DNA of 64,000 nt from Luteimonas aquatica (GTDB lineage Bacteria; Pseudomonadota; Gammaproteobacteria; Xanthomonadales; Xanthomonadaceae): assembly GCF_022662575.1 (NCBI RefSeq), contig NZ_JALBFU010000001.1:305188-369187 (forward strand), read 5' to 3'. A program made the position numbers and the translations under genes. Below, piece after piece: positions 47,527 through 56,069 of this stretch (its first letter is position 1; each line of letters opens with the position of its first letter). Under the pieces are notes generated by a model. The model saw only the letters and a list, made by a program, of their open reading frames with translations. It made no database searches and was not told the origin of the DNA.

Positions 47527-48585
47527 CTATTTGTGCAGCCGCGGACCGGCGGGGTTGTTGGAGCCGTGGATCTGCGCGTGGCAGGTCAGGCAGCCGCGTC
47601 CCATCAGCCGCTCGTCCGGCGCCATGCCGCCGGCCAGCTGCTGCTCGACGAACAGGTCGTTGGGATGGCGCGTGTGCGAGTGGCACTGCTGGCACAGCAT
47701 CGGCACCGGGGCCACCAGCAGCGCGTGCTGGTTGGAGCCGTGCGGGGTGTGGCAGTTGAGGCAGTTCTCGCGCGCGGGCGCGTGCTCGAACAGGAACGGC
47801 CCGCGCTTCTCGGCGTGGCACTGGTAGCAGGTCTCGTTGACCGTATCGGTCTTCAGCAGCGCGGTGTTGATGGTGCCGTGCGGATTGTGGCAATCGGCGC
47901 AGGCCATCTGGCCTTCCGGCAGCGGCATGTGCGAGCGGCGGTTGAACTGCTGGCGGATGTCCTTGTGGCAGGTGGCGCAGGTCTCGTTGATCGACTGCTT
48001 GCTCTGCAGGCCCTCGGCGGACAGTTGCGCCATCGGGTTGTGGCAGTCGCTGCAGGACAGGTCGTTGCGTTGGTGCACCGAGCCCAGCCAGTGGTCGCGC
48101 GGGCCACCGGCGTGGCAGCCCAGGCAGCTCGCGGTCTGGGTCTTGACCGGCGTGCCGCCGTTCCTGGTGAAGGCGATGATGGCGCCGGGCTGCGCCGGGT
48201 TCTGCGCGTGCGCTGAGCCGGGACCGTGGCAGGCCTCGCAGGTGGCGGTGCCCGGATCGGCCGCGAAGGCCGCGTTCATGCCCAGCGCGTGGATGGTGTG
48301 GGCGAAGTTCTGCGATTCCTTGGCGTGGCAGGCGGTGCACACCTGCTGGCCGACCGGCTTGGCGCCCGGGGCGCCCGGGTTCTCCGGGATCGAGGGATGG
48401 TCGAAGCCCGGTGCGGGATCGAAGCCGTGGCCGTTGCCGGGGGTCTCGCTGCTGAAATTGGTGGCCGGCAGGTTGTGCGGATTGGCCGGAGCGGCCGCGC
48501 CTTCCTGGGCGGCGACGGGCGCGAACCAGGCCGCCGCCGCGAACACGCATGCCGTCGCCAACCCGATCGCCAAGAAAATCCGCAT
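47527..48585 (-). CDS. Decaheme c-type cytochrome, DmsE/MtrA family
   Basis: 352 residues with a signal peptide (to about 27) and exactly ten CXXCH heme sites, at Cys83, 116, 154, 178, 203, 229, 253, 275, 298 and 332. Number, even spacing and length match MtrA/DmsE/PioA, the periplasmic decaheme rod that inserts into an MtrB-type porin. In the known systems it passes electrons out to metals or DMSO, or inward from Fe(II). No MtrC/OmcA-type surface cytochrome, CymA-type quinol oxidase or DMSO reductase is encoded nearby, so direction and partner are open. GGGAAGGGG precedes the ATG. First gene of the operon, with a palindrome about 50-66 bases upstream. Confidence 0.93.
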   Translation of the reverse strand: MRIFLAIGLATACVFAAAAWFAPVAAQEGAAAPANPHNLPATNFSSETPGNGHGFDPAPGFDHPSIPENPGAPGAKPVGQQVCTACHAKESQNFAHTIHALGMNAAFAADPGTATCEACHGPGSAHAQNPAQPGAIIAFTRNGGTPVKTQTASCLGCHAGGPRDHWLGSVHQRNDLSCSDCHNPMAQLSAEGLQSKQSINETCATCHKDIRQQFNRRSHMPLPEGQMACADCHNPHGTINTALLKTDTVNETCYQCHAEKRGPFLFEHAPARENCLNCHTPHGSNQHALLVAPVPMLCQQCHSHTRHPNDLFVEQQLAGGMAPDERLMGRGCLTCHAQIHGSNNPAGPRLHK

Positions 48586-48635
48586 CGACCCCTTCCCATG
48601 CGCCTGGCTGGCCGCAACGCTGGCTCGCCGCAGGG

Positions 48636-48651
48636 CGTAATCTTTATTACG
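48636..48651. promoter_or_regulatory. 16-bp palindrome in the TetR-decaheme cytochrome gap
   Basis: CGTAAT-CTTT-ATTACG, perfect 6-bp arms, AT-rich against a GC-rich background, 51 bases before the decaheme cytochrome ATG. A TTGACG -35-like box on the minus strand (48678-48683) lies 27 bases upstream of it, placing the palindrome over the expected -10/start region. Most likely operator for the neighbouring TetR-type regulator. Confidence 0.6.
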
Positions 48652-48735
48652 TTTAGAGTGCGACGGGATTCAGCGGCCGTCAAGCCTTCGGCCCGGGAAG
48701 CCGGCCTTGGATGCGGAACGCTGGGTTGCGCGGGT

Positions 48736-49410
48736 CTAGCGGGGCAGTGCGCCGTGCAGGAACAGGTCGAGGGCGGCGCGCGCTTCGTCCTGCGCCTTGG
48801 ACAGGTCGGGCGCGGTCAGGTTGCCGCTGGCCACGCGGATGATCAGCTCGCCGAAGATCATCATGAAGAACTGCGCCGAGGCCAGCTGCGGCGAATGCAG
48901 CGAGAGCCGGCCCGATTCGATCTCGTGCTTCAGGTAGTCGGTGAGCATGGCCTGCGCCGGCGCCACCGCGTTCTCGAAGAACCAGTCGCGCAGGCCGGGG
49001 AAATCGCGGCCCTCGCCGATGACGATGCGGTGGATCAGCACCGACTCGCGGGTGAGCACGCTGTCGATCATGTTCTCGCCGGCCTGGCGCAGCGCGATCT
49101 GCGGCGGCAGCCCGGACAGATTGAGCGCCTGCAGCTGTTCGGCCACGGTCGCCATGTGCCGCTCCATGATGGCGTGGGCCAGGCCTTCCTTGTCGCCGAA
49201 CACGCGGTACAGGGTCGCCATCGAGCCGCCGGCGCGGGCGACGATGTCGCTCAGCCGCGCCTGCCGGTAGCCCTTCTCGATGAACACGTCGGTGGCCGCG
49301 TCGAGGAAGCGCTCGCAGCGCCGTTCGCCGCGCTTGCACAGCTCCACCTCCGGGCGAGGCCGGAACGGCGTGTCGGCGGGGAGGCGGGCGGTGGCGGTGG
49401 ATTTGGGCAT
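48736..49410 (-). CDS. TetR/AcrR family transcriptional regulator
   Basis: 224 residues. The N-terminal helix-turn-helix (about 30-78: FLDAATDVFIEKGYRQARLSDIV, GGSMATLYRVFGDKEGL) is of the TetR type, and the C-terminal half (about 90-215) is a helical ligand domain with TetR_C-like FFMMIFGELIIRVASG. It is on the same strand and just upstream of the decaheme-cytochrome operon; the palindrome at 48636-48651 lies in the 150-base gap between them. Repression of that operon is the obvious guess; ligand unknown. The ATG at 49410 is chosen; longer in-frame starts exist upstream without support. Confidence 0.87.
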   Translation of the reverse strand: MPKSTATARLPADTPFRPRPEVELCKRGERRCERFLDAATDVFIEKGYRQARLSDIVARAGGSMATLYRVFGDKEGLAHAIMERHMATVAEQLQALNLSGLPPQIALRQAGENMIDSVLTRESVLIHRIVIGEGRDFPGLRDWFFENAVAPAQAMLTDYLKHEIESGRLSLHSPQLASAQFFMMIFGELIIRVASGNLTAPDLSKAQDEARAALDLFLHGALPR

Positions 49411-49553
49411 GGAGCAGTCGGGCGGTCGGGCGGACGAATCCGGAAGGCTGCTGGGCGATGTCCGATCTGCGCCCGAGTATAGGCCGGGGCCGCCGGGCCG
49501 GATGGGCATGCCGTCACTGCCGCCGCGCCCATGGCGCGGCCGTTGCCGGAGGC

Positions 49554-50150
49554 TCAGGCGGCCTGGTCGGTGCTCAGGGTGCTGTCGGCGCGCAGGAACC
49601 ACTCGCCCGACTGCGGGAAGAACTTGGAGCAGCACTCCATCTGCGCCTGGTAGATGTGCAGCGACACCGCGACCGCGCGGGCGCTGGCGTTGGCGATGGT
49701 GTGGTACTCGTGCGGCGGGATCAGGCTGCCGGCGCTGCCGGGACCGGCGTGCATGCCGCCGGCGGCGCGGAAGCGGAAGCGGTCGCCGTCGCGCTCGATC
49801 AGTTCGTACTGGGTGATTTCCAGCTCGCCGTCCCAGACGCCTTCCACGCACCACAGGCCGGAATGGTCATGGATCGGCGTGCCCTGGCCCGGGCCCCAGG
49901 TCATCGCCACCACGCTGTAGCCGTGCCGGGCGCTGCGGTACAGCTCGCGGCGCGCGTAGTGGTCGTCGATGGCCTCGAAGACGCAGTCGGGCAGGCGCAC
50001 ATCCGGGTCGCGGATCAGCGCGCACATGGCGTTGCGCAGGCTGGCGGTGATCGCGTGCTCGTCGCCGAGCGAGACCGCTTGGTCGATGGCGGCGACGAAC
50101 TTGTCGTGGCCGGGGAAATCGAGATCGGGCAGGGGGGCGACGGAAGCCAT
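49554..50150 (-). CDS. Cysteine dioxygenase family protein
   Basis: 198-residue cupin of the cysteine dioxygenase type I family, which adds oxygen to the thiol of cysteine (or a related thiol) to give the sulfinate. Iron ligands are His94 and His96 (PIHDHSGLWCVEG) and His150 (PHEYHTIAN). Cys101 in the same segment sits at the position of the mammalian Cys-Tyr crosslink residue. It is 64 bases downstream of the MetX-family gene on the same strand, so a role in sulfur amino acid turnover is likely. 3-mercaptopropionate dioxygenase is an alternative. Confidence 0.87.
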   Translation of the reverse strand: MASVAPLPDLDFPGHDKFVAAIDQAVSLGDEHAITASLRNAMCALIRDPDVRLPDCVFEAIDDHYARRELYRSARHGYSVVAMTWGPGQGTPIHDHSGLWCVEGVWDGELEITQYELIERDGDRFRFRAAGGMHAGPGSAGSLIPPHEYHTIANASARAVAVSLHIYQAQMECCSKFFPQSGEWFLRADSTLSTDQAA

Positions 50151-50214
50151 GGGCCTAGTGTACCCCTCGGGGCAGATGGTTGCAGGTGAAACTCATGGCC
50201 CGGCCGGATCGCGT

Positions 50215-51336
50215 CTACAGCGCCTTCAGGAAGTCGCCCACCGCCGGCCCGAAGCGGCCGATGTCCACCAGGAAGGCGTCGTGGCCCTGCGGCGAGGGCA
50301 GCGGCAGGAACGTGGCGTCCACGCCGCCGGCGCGCAGCCCGTCGGCGATCTGCTGCTGCTGCTGCAGCGGAAAGAGGATGTCGGTGTGTACGCCGATGGC
50401 CAGCGCCTTCTCCAGCCGCAGCGTCGCCAGGCCCTGCTCGGTGGTGCCGCCGCAGGCGTCGCCCAGGTCGAACCAGTCCATCGAGCGGCTGAGATAGAGA
50501 TAGCAGTTGGGGTCGAAATTGCGCACGAAGCGGCGGGCATGGCCCTCCAGGTAGCTTTCCACCTCGAATTCCAGACCGAACGGGTCCTCGCCGTCGCGGC
50601 GGTCGGAGTCCAGCCGCACCCGGCCGAAGCGCCCGTCCCATTCCAGCGCGGAACGGTAGGTGATCACGCCGAGCTTGCGCGCCATGCGCATGCCGCTCTC
50701 GGGATAGTGCGCCTCGTCGTAGTTGCCCTCGTTCCAGCGCGGATCGAGCCGGATCGCCTCGCGCTGCAGGGAGCGGATGGCGATGGAGAACGGCAGCGCG
50801 CGCGCCGCACCGGAGATGTTGATGTGATGGCGGGCCACGCCGGGATGCCGCGCCAGGAAGGCGAGCGCGGTCATGCCGCCCATCGAGTTGCCGATCACGC
50901 AGGCCAGCCGCTCGAAGCCGAGCGCGCGCACCACGTGCGCGGCGGCATCGGCGATGTCCTCGATCGACAGGTCCGGGAAGCCGAGCCGGTACGGCGCGGC
51001 GCCGGCCTGGCCCGGCGCCGCCGAGGCCGGGCCCGTCGAGCCCTTGCAGCTGCCGAGCGAGTTCACGCAGATCACATGCCAGCGCGCGGTGTCGATCGGC
51101 TTGCCCGGGCCCAGCATGGCTTCCCACCAGCCCGGCGCCGGGTCGTCGGCGCCGGCGGCCGCGTGCGCGTCCGGCGACAGGCCGGTGAGGATCAGGATGG
51201 CGTTGTCGCGCGCCGCGTTCGGCGTGCCCCAGGTCTCGTAGGCGATGCGCGCGCCGGTCAGGGCGCCGCCGCGCTTCATCGGGAAGGGCGAGGGCAGATC
51301 GACGTAGCGCGTGCCGGGCGGGATGAATTCGGTCAT
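50215..51336 (-). CDS. metX: MetX-family serine O-succinyltransferase (possibly homoserine O-acyltransferase)
   Basis: 373-residue alpha/beta-hydrolase-fold acyltransferase. Nucleophile Ser151 in VIGNSMGGMTAL; catalytic Asp in TDILFP and His in SPQGHDAFLVD near the C-terminus. The segments ICVNSLGSCKGSTGPAS and FSIAIRSLQREAIRLDP closely match the Xanthomonas-type enzymes that acylate serine with succinyl-CoA to start cysteine synthesis, rather than homoserine. This assignment relies on remembered family sequences. The start at 51336 (TEFIPPG) fits relatives; an ATG two codons upstream is possible. A cysteine dioxygenase gene follows. Confidence 0.85.
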   Translation of the reverse strand: MTEFIPPGTRYVDLPSPFPMKRGGALTGARIAYETWGTPNAARDNAILILTGLSPDAHAAAGADDPAPGWWEAMLGPGKPIDTARWHVICVNSLGSCKGSTGPASAAPGQAGAAPYRLGFPDLSIEDIADAAAHVVRALGFERLACVIGNSMGGMTALAFLARHPGVARHHINISGAARALPFSIAIRSLQREAIRLDPRWNEGNYDEAHYPESGMRMARKLGVITYRSALEWDGRFGRVRLDSDRRDGEDPFGLEFEVESYLEGHARRFVRNFDPNCYLYLSRSMDWFDLGDACGGTTEQGLATLRLEKALAIGVHTDILFPLQQQQQIADGLRAGGVDATFLPLPSPQGHDAFLVDIGRFGPAVGDFLKAL

Positions 51337-51400
51337 GCGCATAGTCTATCGGCAGCCCGCGCATCCGAACGAGCCGTGATGCGCGGGCGTCCGCGCCGAG

Positions 51401-51910
51401 TCAGTCGGCGCGCACCAGCGTCAGCGTGCTCGCGTCCTCCCTGCCGTCCTCGGCATAGACCTCCTCGCGTACCAGGCGGCGCGGGTCGGAGAAGTCGAAG
51501 CGCAGGCGCACCAGATGCGCGTCCCGCGTGCGCTGCAGGTTGGTGGCGTCGAGGAATTCGAACAGCAGCACGCGCCGTTCGGCGTCCGCGCGCAGGCGCA
51601 GCCGCGGCTGGTTGCCCTGGGCGCAGTAGTGGGTGGCGAGCAGGCGCTCGCCGTCGCGGTGGTAGAGGGTTTCGGTGACCTGCCTGGCCGGATCGCCGAA
51701 GGTCTCCACCAGGGCGGTATCGCGCGAGATCAGCCGGTAGCGGATGCGGAAGGCCTGTTGCGCCGGCGTCCTGGCCTCGGCCAGGCGCCAGTCGCCGGAC
51801 AGCGCGGCGAGTGCGCGCCACGCGCCGTCGGCATCGCTCGCCGATGCCGGGACGACGGCGAACAGCGACAGCAGGGCCAGGCAGGCGGCGAGCGGGGATC
51901 GGGCGGTCAT
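51401..51910 (-). CDS. Hypothetical exported protein
   Basis: 169 residues with a signal peptide (MTARSPLAACLALLSLFAVV, cut after ASAS at about 25). The mature protein is mostly beta-strand (FRIRYRLISRDTALVETFG, VTETLYHRDGERLLATHYC, RLRADAERRVLLFEFLD, VRLRFDFS), with the look of a small lipocalin-like barrel such as DUF1579-type proteins. Function unknown. It is on the same strand as the MetX-family gene but 64 bases upstream of it, with no coupling. Confidence 0.72.
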   Translation of the reverse strand: MTARSPLAACLALLSLFAVVPASASDADGAWRALAALSGDWRLAEARTPAQQAFRIRYRLISRDTALVETFGDPARQVTETLYHRDGERLLATHYCAQGNQPRLRLRADAERRVLLFEFLDATNLQRTRDAHLVRLRFDFSDPRRLVREEVYAEDGREDASTLTLVRAD

Positions 51911-52027
51911 GGCGACGTTGCGTTGCCGGATCGGGCAGGGGCGGGCGGGGTGGCGCCCGATGCCGCGACCTTCGCCGCGCACGCAGGCCGGTGCCAGTGC
52001 CGAAGGTGAGGAAGGGGCGTCCGCGAC

Positions 52028-52387
52028 TCAGTCCTCGCCGACCGGGTACGCCCGGCGCGGCCTGGACGCGGGATGCCGCTCGCCGCCCGGCCCTTGATGG
52101 AGAAGCAGGCGGTCGGTGTGCAGCCGTTCGCCCTTGTCCTGCGCATAGCTGCGCACCAGGCGGTCGAAGGCGGGCTTGTCCTCGCGCAGCAGCGCCAGTT
52201 CCTCGGCCGTCAGCCAGAAATAGACGCCGTACCAGGCGACCCACGGCACCGTGATCTCGAGCACCGCCACGCCGGCCTGCTCGTCGCGCAGTACGGCATA
52301 CAGGGCGTCGCGGTCGACGAAGACCTCGGCGAGCGCGTCGCGGTCGAACGCATAGGCGTCAGGGCTGTCGTCGGGCGGGGCGTTCAT
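52028..52387 (-). CDS. Hypothetical protein
   Basis: 119 residues, soluble. A mixed alpha/beta core (AEVFVDRDALYAVLRDEQAG, AVLEITVPWVAWYGVYFWLT) is followed by a helical segment (EELALLREDKPAFDRLVRSYA) and a basic tail. No family is recognised. Codon use and lack of a better overlapping frame support it as real. It is divergent from comEC, with 140 bases between the two starts. Confidence 0.65.
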   Translation of the reverse strand: MNAPPDDSPDAYAFDRDALAEVFVDRDALYAVLRDEQAGVAVLEITVPWVAWYGVYFWLTAEELALLREDKPAFDRLVRSYAQDKGERLHTDRLLLHQGPGGERHPASRPRRAYPVGED

Positions 52388-52527
52388 CGATGTCGATCCT
52401 GCGGGGCGTTCGCGCTCCGCGGCGTGCGCTGGCGTCAAGGAAATCCTACGCCGGATCCCGGGCTGCGCCGATATGCCTCGCCTTCGCGTTGCCGGATGCT
52501 GCGGGCATCCTTCGCCGGCGCGAGCGC

Positions 52528-55005
52528 ATGGCTTTTCCAACCTCATCGATGGCGGCGGCAGGCGCGGGCGGGGAGCGGCGGTCGCGGGCGTCCGCATTCG
52601 GCGCCGCCGTCGCGGCTGCGTTCACCGCCGGCCTGCTGGCGTGCGCGTGCCTGCCGGCCCTGCCGCCCGGGGGGCTGCTGGCGTGCGCGCTGGCGCTTGG
52701 GGCGATGCTGTGGCTGCGTGCCGGTGCCGGGCGCGTCCCCGGTGCTGCGCTCGCCGGTTTCGCGCTCTTCGGCCTGCACGCGATGCATGGACTGGCGCAG
52801 CAGCTGCCCCCGTCGCTGGAACGGCGCGAGGCGACGGTGAGCGGCCGGGTGTCGGGCCTGCCGGAATGGCAGGCGCGGCGCACGCGCTTCCTGTTCCGCG
52901 TCGACGACGATGCCGCGCAGCCGCCGGCGCTGCGCGGCCGCCTGCTGCAACTGTCGTGGTACGCCGAGCGCGGGGATGCGCGGCCGGACCGGCGCCAGGC
53001 GCTGGCGGCCGGCAGCCGGTGGCGGTTCGCGTTGCGCCTGCAGGCGCCGCGCGGGCTGCGCAATCCGGGCGGTTTCGACAGCGAAAAATCGGCGCTGGTG
53101 CAGGGGATCGCGGCCACCGGCTCGGTGCGCGATCCCTGGCGTGCGCAACGCCTGGCGCCCGCTTCCGGCATCGATGCCTGGCGCGAGCGGATGTCGGCGC
53201 GCATCGCCGCCGCGGTGGCCTCGCCTTCGGCGCGCTACATCCAGGCGCTGTCGCTGGGCGACACGCGCGCGCTGGAGGACGCGGACTGGCGGGTGCTGCG
53301 CGCGACCGGCACGACCCACCTGATCGCGATCTCCGGCTTCCACGTCGGCATGGTCGCCTCGCTGTTCGCCTTCGCCGCGATGCTGCTGTGGCGCTGGCTG
53401 CCGGCGCTGGCGTTGCGGCTGCCGCGTCCGCAGGCGATGGCGGCGGCATCGCTGCTCGGCGCGGCCGGCTATGCGCTGGCCTCCGGTTGCGCGCTGCCGA
53501 CGATGCGCACGGTGCTGATGATCGCGGTGGCGGTCTCGGCGCGCGCGCTGCGCCGGCCGGTGCGGGTGGCGGACGCGCTGGCCCTGGCGGCGCTGGCGTT
53601 GCTGCTGTCCGATCCGATGGCGGTGCTCGGCGCCGGCTTCTGGCTCAGCTTCGCCGGCGTGGCCTGGCTGGCCTGGTGCCTGCCGCGAGGCGATGCGGCG
53701 GGCGGCGGCGCACGCGTGGTCGGCGATTTCCTGTCCGCGCAGGCGGTGGCCACGCTCGGCCTGCTGCCGCTGTCGGCGCTGCTGTTCGGACAGGCCTCGC
53801 TGGCCGGGCCGCTGGCCAATCTGGTCGCGATTCCGTGGTGGAGCCTGGTGGTGGTGCCACTGTCGTTGCTGGGCACGGCGCTGGAGGCGTTCCATGCCGG
53901 CTGGGGCGGTGGTGCCTGGCGGGCGGCGGCCTGGTGCTTCGATCTCGTCTGGCCCGCGTTCGTGGCGCTGGCCGACAGCCGCTTCGCCCTGTGGTGGCTG
54001 CCCGAGCCGGACTGGTTCGCCCTGCCGCTGGCGTTGCTGGGTGCGTTCTGGTGCCTGCTGCCGCGCGGCGTGCCCGGCAAGACGCTGGCGCTGCTGCTGT
54101 GGCTGCCGCTGCTGTGGCCGGATCGCCGCCTGCCCGAGGCGGGAGAAGCCGAACTGGTGGTGCTCGACGTGGGGCAGGGCCTGTCGGTGCTGGTGCGCAC
54201 CGCCGGGCATAGCCTGCTCTACGACATGGGGCCGGGCGAAACCCCGGCGCGGGATGCGCGGCAAGCCATGCCGGCCCGCGCGCGGCCGCCCGCCGCGCCG
54301 CCCGCCAGCGCCGGCGAGCGCGTGGTGCTGCCGGCGCTGCACGCGCTCGGCGTGCGGCGCCTGGACGCGGCAGTAGTGAGCCATGGCGACGGCGACCACA
54401 TCGGCGGCTTCGCGGCGGTGCGCGCCGGCATGCCGATGGCGCGGGTGTTTGCGCCGGAAGGCATTGCCGCCTTCGATGCGCATCCGCAGCGCGACTGCCG
54501 CGCCGGACTCGCCTGGGAGTGGGACGGCGTGCGCTTCCGCTTCCTGCATCCGCCGCCGGACTTTCCCTATCTGGCCAACGAATCCAGCTGCGTGCTGCGG
54601 GTGGAGACCGCGCATGGCGCGTTCCTGCTCACCGGCGATATCGGGGAGGTGGTCGAACGCGATCTGGTCCGCCGCGATGCCGCCTCGCTGCGCGCCGAGG
54701 TGGTCGTGATCGCGCATCACGGCAGCCGGGAGTCTTCCGATCCGGCCTTCGTCGCCGCCACGGGCGCGCGCCTGGCACTGGTCTCGGCCGGTTACGGCAA
54801 TCGCTACCGGCACCCGCACCCCTCGGCGATGCGCCGCTGGCGCGAGGCCGGCGCGGCGGCCGCCGCCACGTTCGACGGCGGCGCCCTGCGGGTACGCCTG
54901 CGCGGCGGCGGGCGCGTGCTCGAGACCTGGCGGCGCGCGCGGCCCAGGTCGTGGGACGCGGTGCGGCGCATGCGCATAGCGCGCGACCAGGAGGAGGAGC
55001 GATGA
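52528..55005 (+). CDS. comEC: DNA internalisation-related competence protein ComEC/Rec2
   Basis: 825-residue inner-membrane channel for uptake of single-stranded DNA in natural transformation. The N-terminal soluble-plus-membrane region (DUF4131-like, to about 200), the competence domain with many helices (about 210-510, ALSLGDTRALEDADWRVLRATGTTHLIAISGFH typical start) and a C-terminal metallo-beta-lactamase-like domain (about 535-800, VVSHGDGDHIGGF, VVIAHHGSRES) are all present. The ATG at 52528 has no strong ribosome-binding site; an earlier in-frame ATG at 52390 lies next to the divergent gene and is less likely. Confidence 0.92.
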   Translation: MAFPTSSMAAAGAGGERRSRASAFGAAVAAAFTAGLLACACLPALPPGGLLACALALGAMLWLRAGAGRVPGAALAGFALFGLHAMHGLAQQLPPSLERREATVSGRVSGLPEWQARRTRFLFRVDDDAAQPPALRGRLLQLSWYAERGDARPDRRQALAAGSRWRFALRLQAPRGLRNPGGFDSEKSALVQGIAATGSVRDPWRAQRLAPASGIDAWRERMSARIAAAVASPSARYIQALSLGDTRALEDADWRVLRATGTTHLIAISGFHVGMVASLFAFAAMLLWRWLPALALRLPRPQAMAAASLLGAAGYALASGCALPTMRTVLMIAVAVSARALRRPVRVADALALAALALLLSDPMAVLGAGFWLSFAGVAWLAWCLPRGDAAGGGARVVGDFLSAQAVATLGLLPLSALLFGQASLAGPLANLVAIPWWSLVVVPLSLLGTALEAFHAGWGGGAWRAAAWCFDLVWPAFVALADSRFALWWLPEPDWFALPLALLGAFWCLLPRGVPGKTLALLLWLPLLWPDRRLPEAGEAELVVLDVGQGLSVLVRTAGHSLLYDMGPGETPARDARQAMPARARPPAAPPASAGERVVLPALHALGVRRLDAAVVSHGDGDHIGGFAAVRAGMPMARVFAPEGIAAFDAHPQRDCRAGLAWEWDGVRFRFLHPPPDFPYLANESSCVLRVETAHGAFLLTGDIGEVVERDLVRRDAASLRAEVVVIAHHGSRESSDPAFVAATGARLALVSAGYGNRYRHPHPSAMRRWREAGAAAAATFDGGALRVRLRGGGRVLETWRRARPRSWDAVRRMRIARDQEEER

Positions 55006-55044
55006 CGACAGCCCAAGCGCGGCGCGCAGCCGGGACCGCGCCGG

Positions 55045-55923
55045 CTAGCGGTCGCGCCTGGCGTACATCTTCTCTTCCCAGCGCTTGTGCTTCTGCCCGG
55101 CCTCACGCAGGAACGGCGCCAGCGGCGCGAGATTGAGCAGGCGGCGGTTGAGCCAGTGCCAGGGCTGGCGCAGCGGACGCGCGAAATCGATGAACAGCAC
55201 CACGCGCCAGCCGTCGGTGTCGTTCCAGACCTCGTGGTTGAAGCTGTCGTCGAAGATCAGGCAGCGGCCCTCGCGCCAGCTGCGGAAGGCGTTGCCGATG
55301 CGGATCCGGCAGCGCTCGCGCGGCTCGGGCACCAGCAGGCCGAGATGGCAGCGCAGCAGGCCGTTGTAGGCGCCGCGATGGGCGGGGATGTGCTTGCCGG
55401 GGGTGAGAATGCTGAAAAAGGCGGTGGTCAGGCCGGGGACGCGCGCCAGCAGGCGCATCGTTTCCGGGCAGCGCTGCGCGTTGCCGCGGCAGTCCATGCC
55501 GGGACTGGCCAGGAAGAAGGTCTTCCAGGTGTCGTCGGCACTGATCGTCTCCACTTCCTTGAGGATCTCGTGGAAGCTCGGCATCTGTTCGCGATGCACC
55601 AGCACCCGGTCGAGTTCGGCGCGGATCTTCTCCCAGCCGCCTTCCAGCTCGGCGGTCCAGGGGAAGTCGCGGGTGTCGTAGATGGCCGAATCGGGCAGCA
55701 CCGAGACCGCCGCCACCGCGGCCTCCAGCCGCGCCTGCGCGGCCAGCGCCAGCCGTCCGAGGCGGCTGCGCGGCAAGCCGAGCGTATGCGCGCGGGTGTT
55801 GCGGTCGACGGCGGGGGGAGCGGCCCCGGCGGCCGTCTCCTGGTCGGCATCGCCCCTGCGCGGGCCGGCGCCGGAAACGCCCCCGGTGCCTTCGTCCGCC
55901 TGCGGCGATCTTCCGTCGGTCAT
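55045..55923 (-). CDS. Aspartyl/asparaginyl beta-hydroxylase (LpxO-like) family dioxygenase
   Basis: 292 residues. After a low-complexity N-terminus (about 1-45) comes an Fe(II)/2-oxoglutarate dioxygenase domain. Its motifs are LLRCHLGLLVP (His193) and FDDSFNHEVWND (His230), the two-histidine iron site of the AspH/LpxO group, and HIPAHRGAYN upstream. Bacterial relatives hydroxylate the 2-position of the lipid A acyl chain (LpxO) or peptide residues. Nearby lipid A genes (msbA, lpxK, kdsB) make an LPS substrate plausible. AAGGAG lies before the ATG at 55923. Divergent from exbB. Confidence 0.84.
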   Translation of the reverse strand: MTDGRSPQADEGTGGVSGAGPRRGDADQETAAGAAPPAVDRNTRAHTLGLPRSRLGRLALAAQARLEAAVAAVSVLPDSAIYDTRDFPWTAELEGGWEKIRAELDRVLVHREQMPSFHEILKEVETISADDTWKTFFLASPGMDCRGNAQRCPETMRLLARVPGLTTAFFSILTPGKHIPAHRGAYNGLLRCHLGLLVPEPRERCRIRIGNAFRSWREGRCLIFDDSFNHEVWNDTDGWRVVLFIDFARPLRQPWHWLNRRLLNLAPLAPFLREAGQKHKRWEEKMYARRDR

Positions 55924-56069
55924 GGCTACCGACTCCTTGGCCTTGCAGAGGCGGCATATTTTACCGGAACGTGACAAGAGCCCATGAAGACGCGCCGCGA
56001 TTCGCCAGCCCGGGCTTTCCTCCGTATGCTTATCTCCCAGATGAACGCGATCGCGGGTCGGAGGTCAGG

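Noticed and set aside
44821-48216. Very long plus-strand open frame (1131 codons) across the cytochrome operon
   Set aside because: Shadow of three well-supported minus-strand genes; low-complexity Val/Gly/Ala/His composition and no motif.
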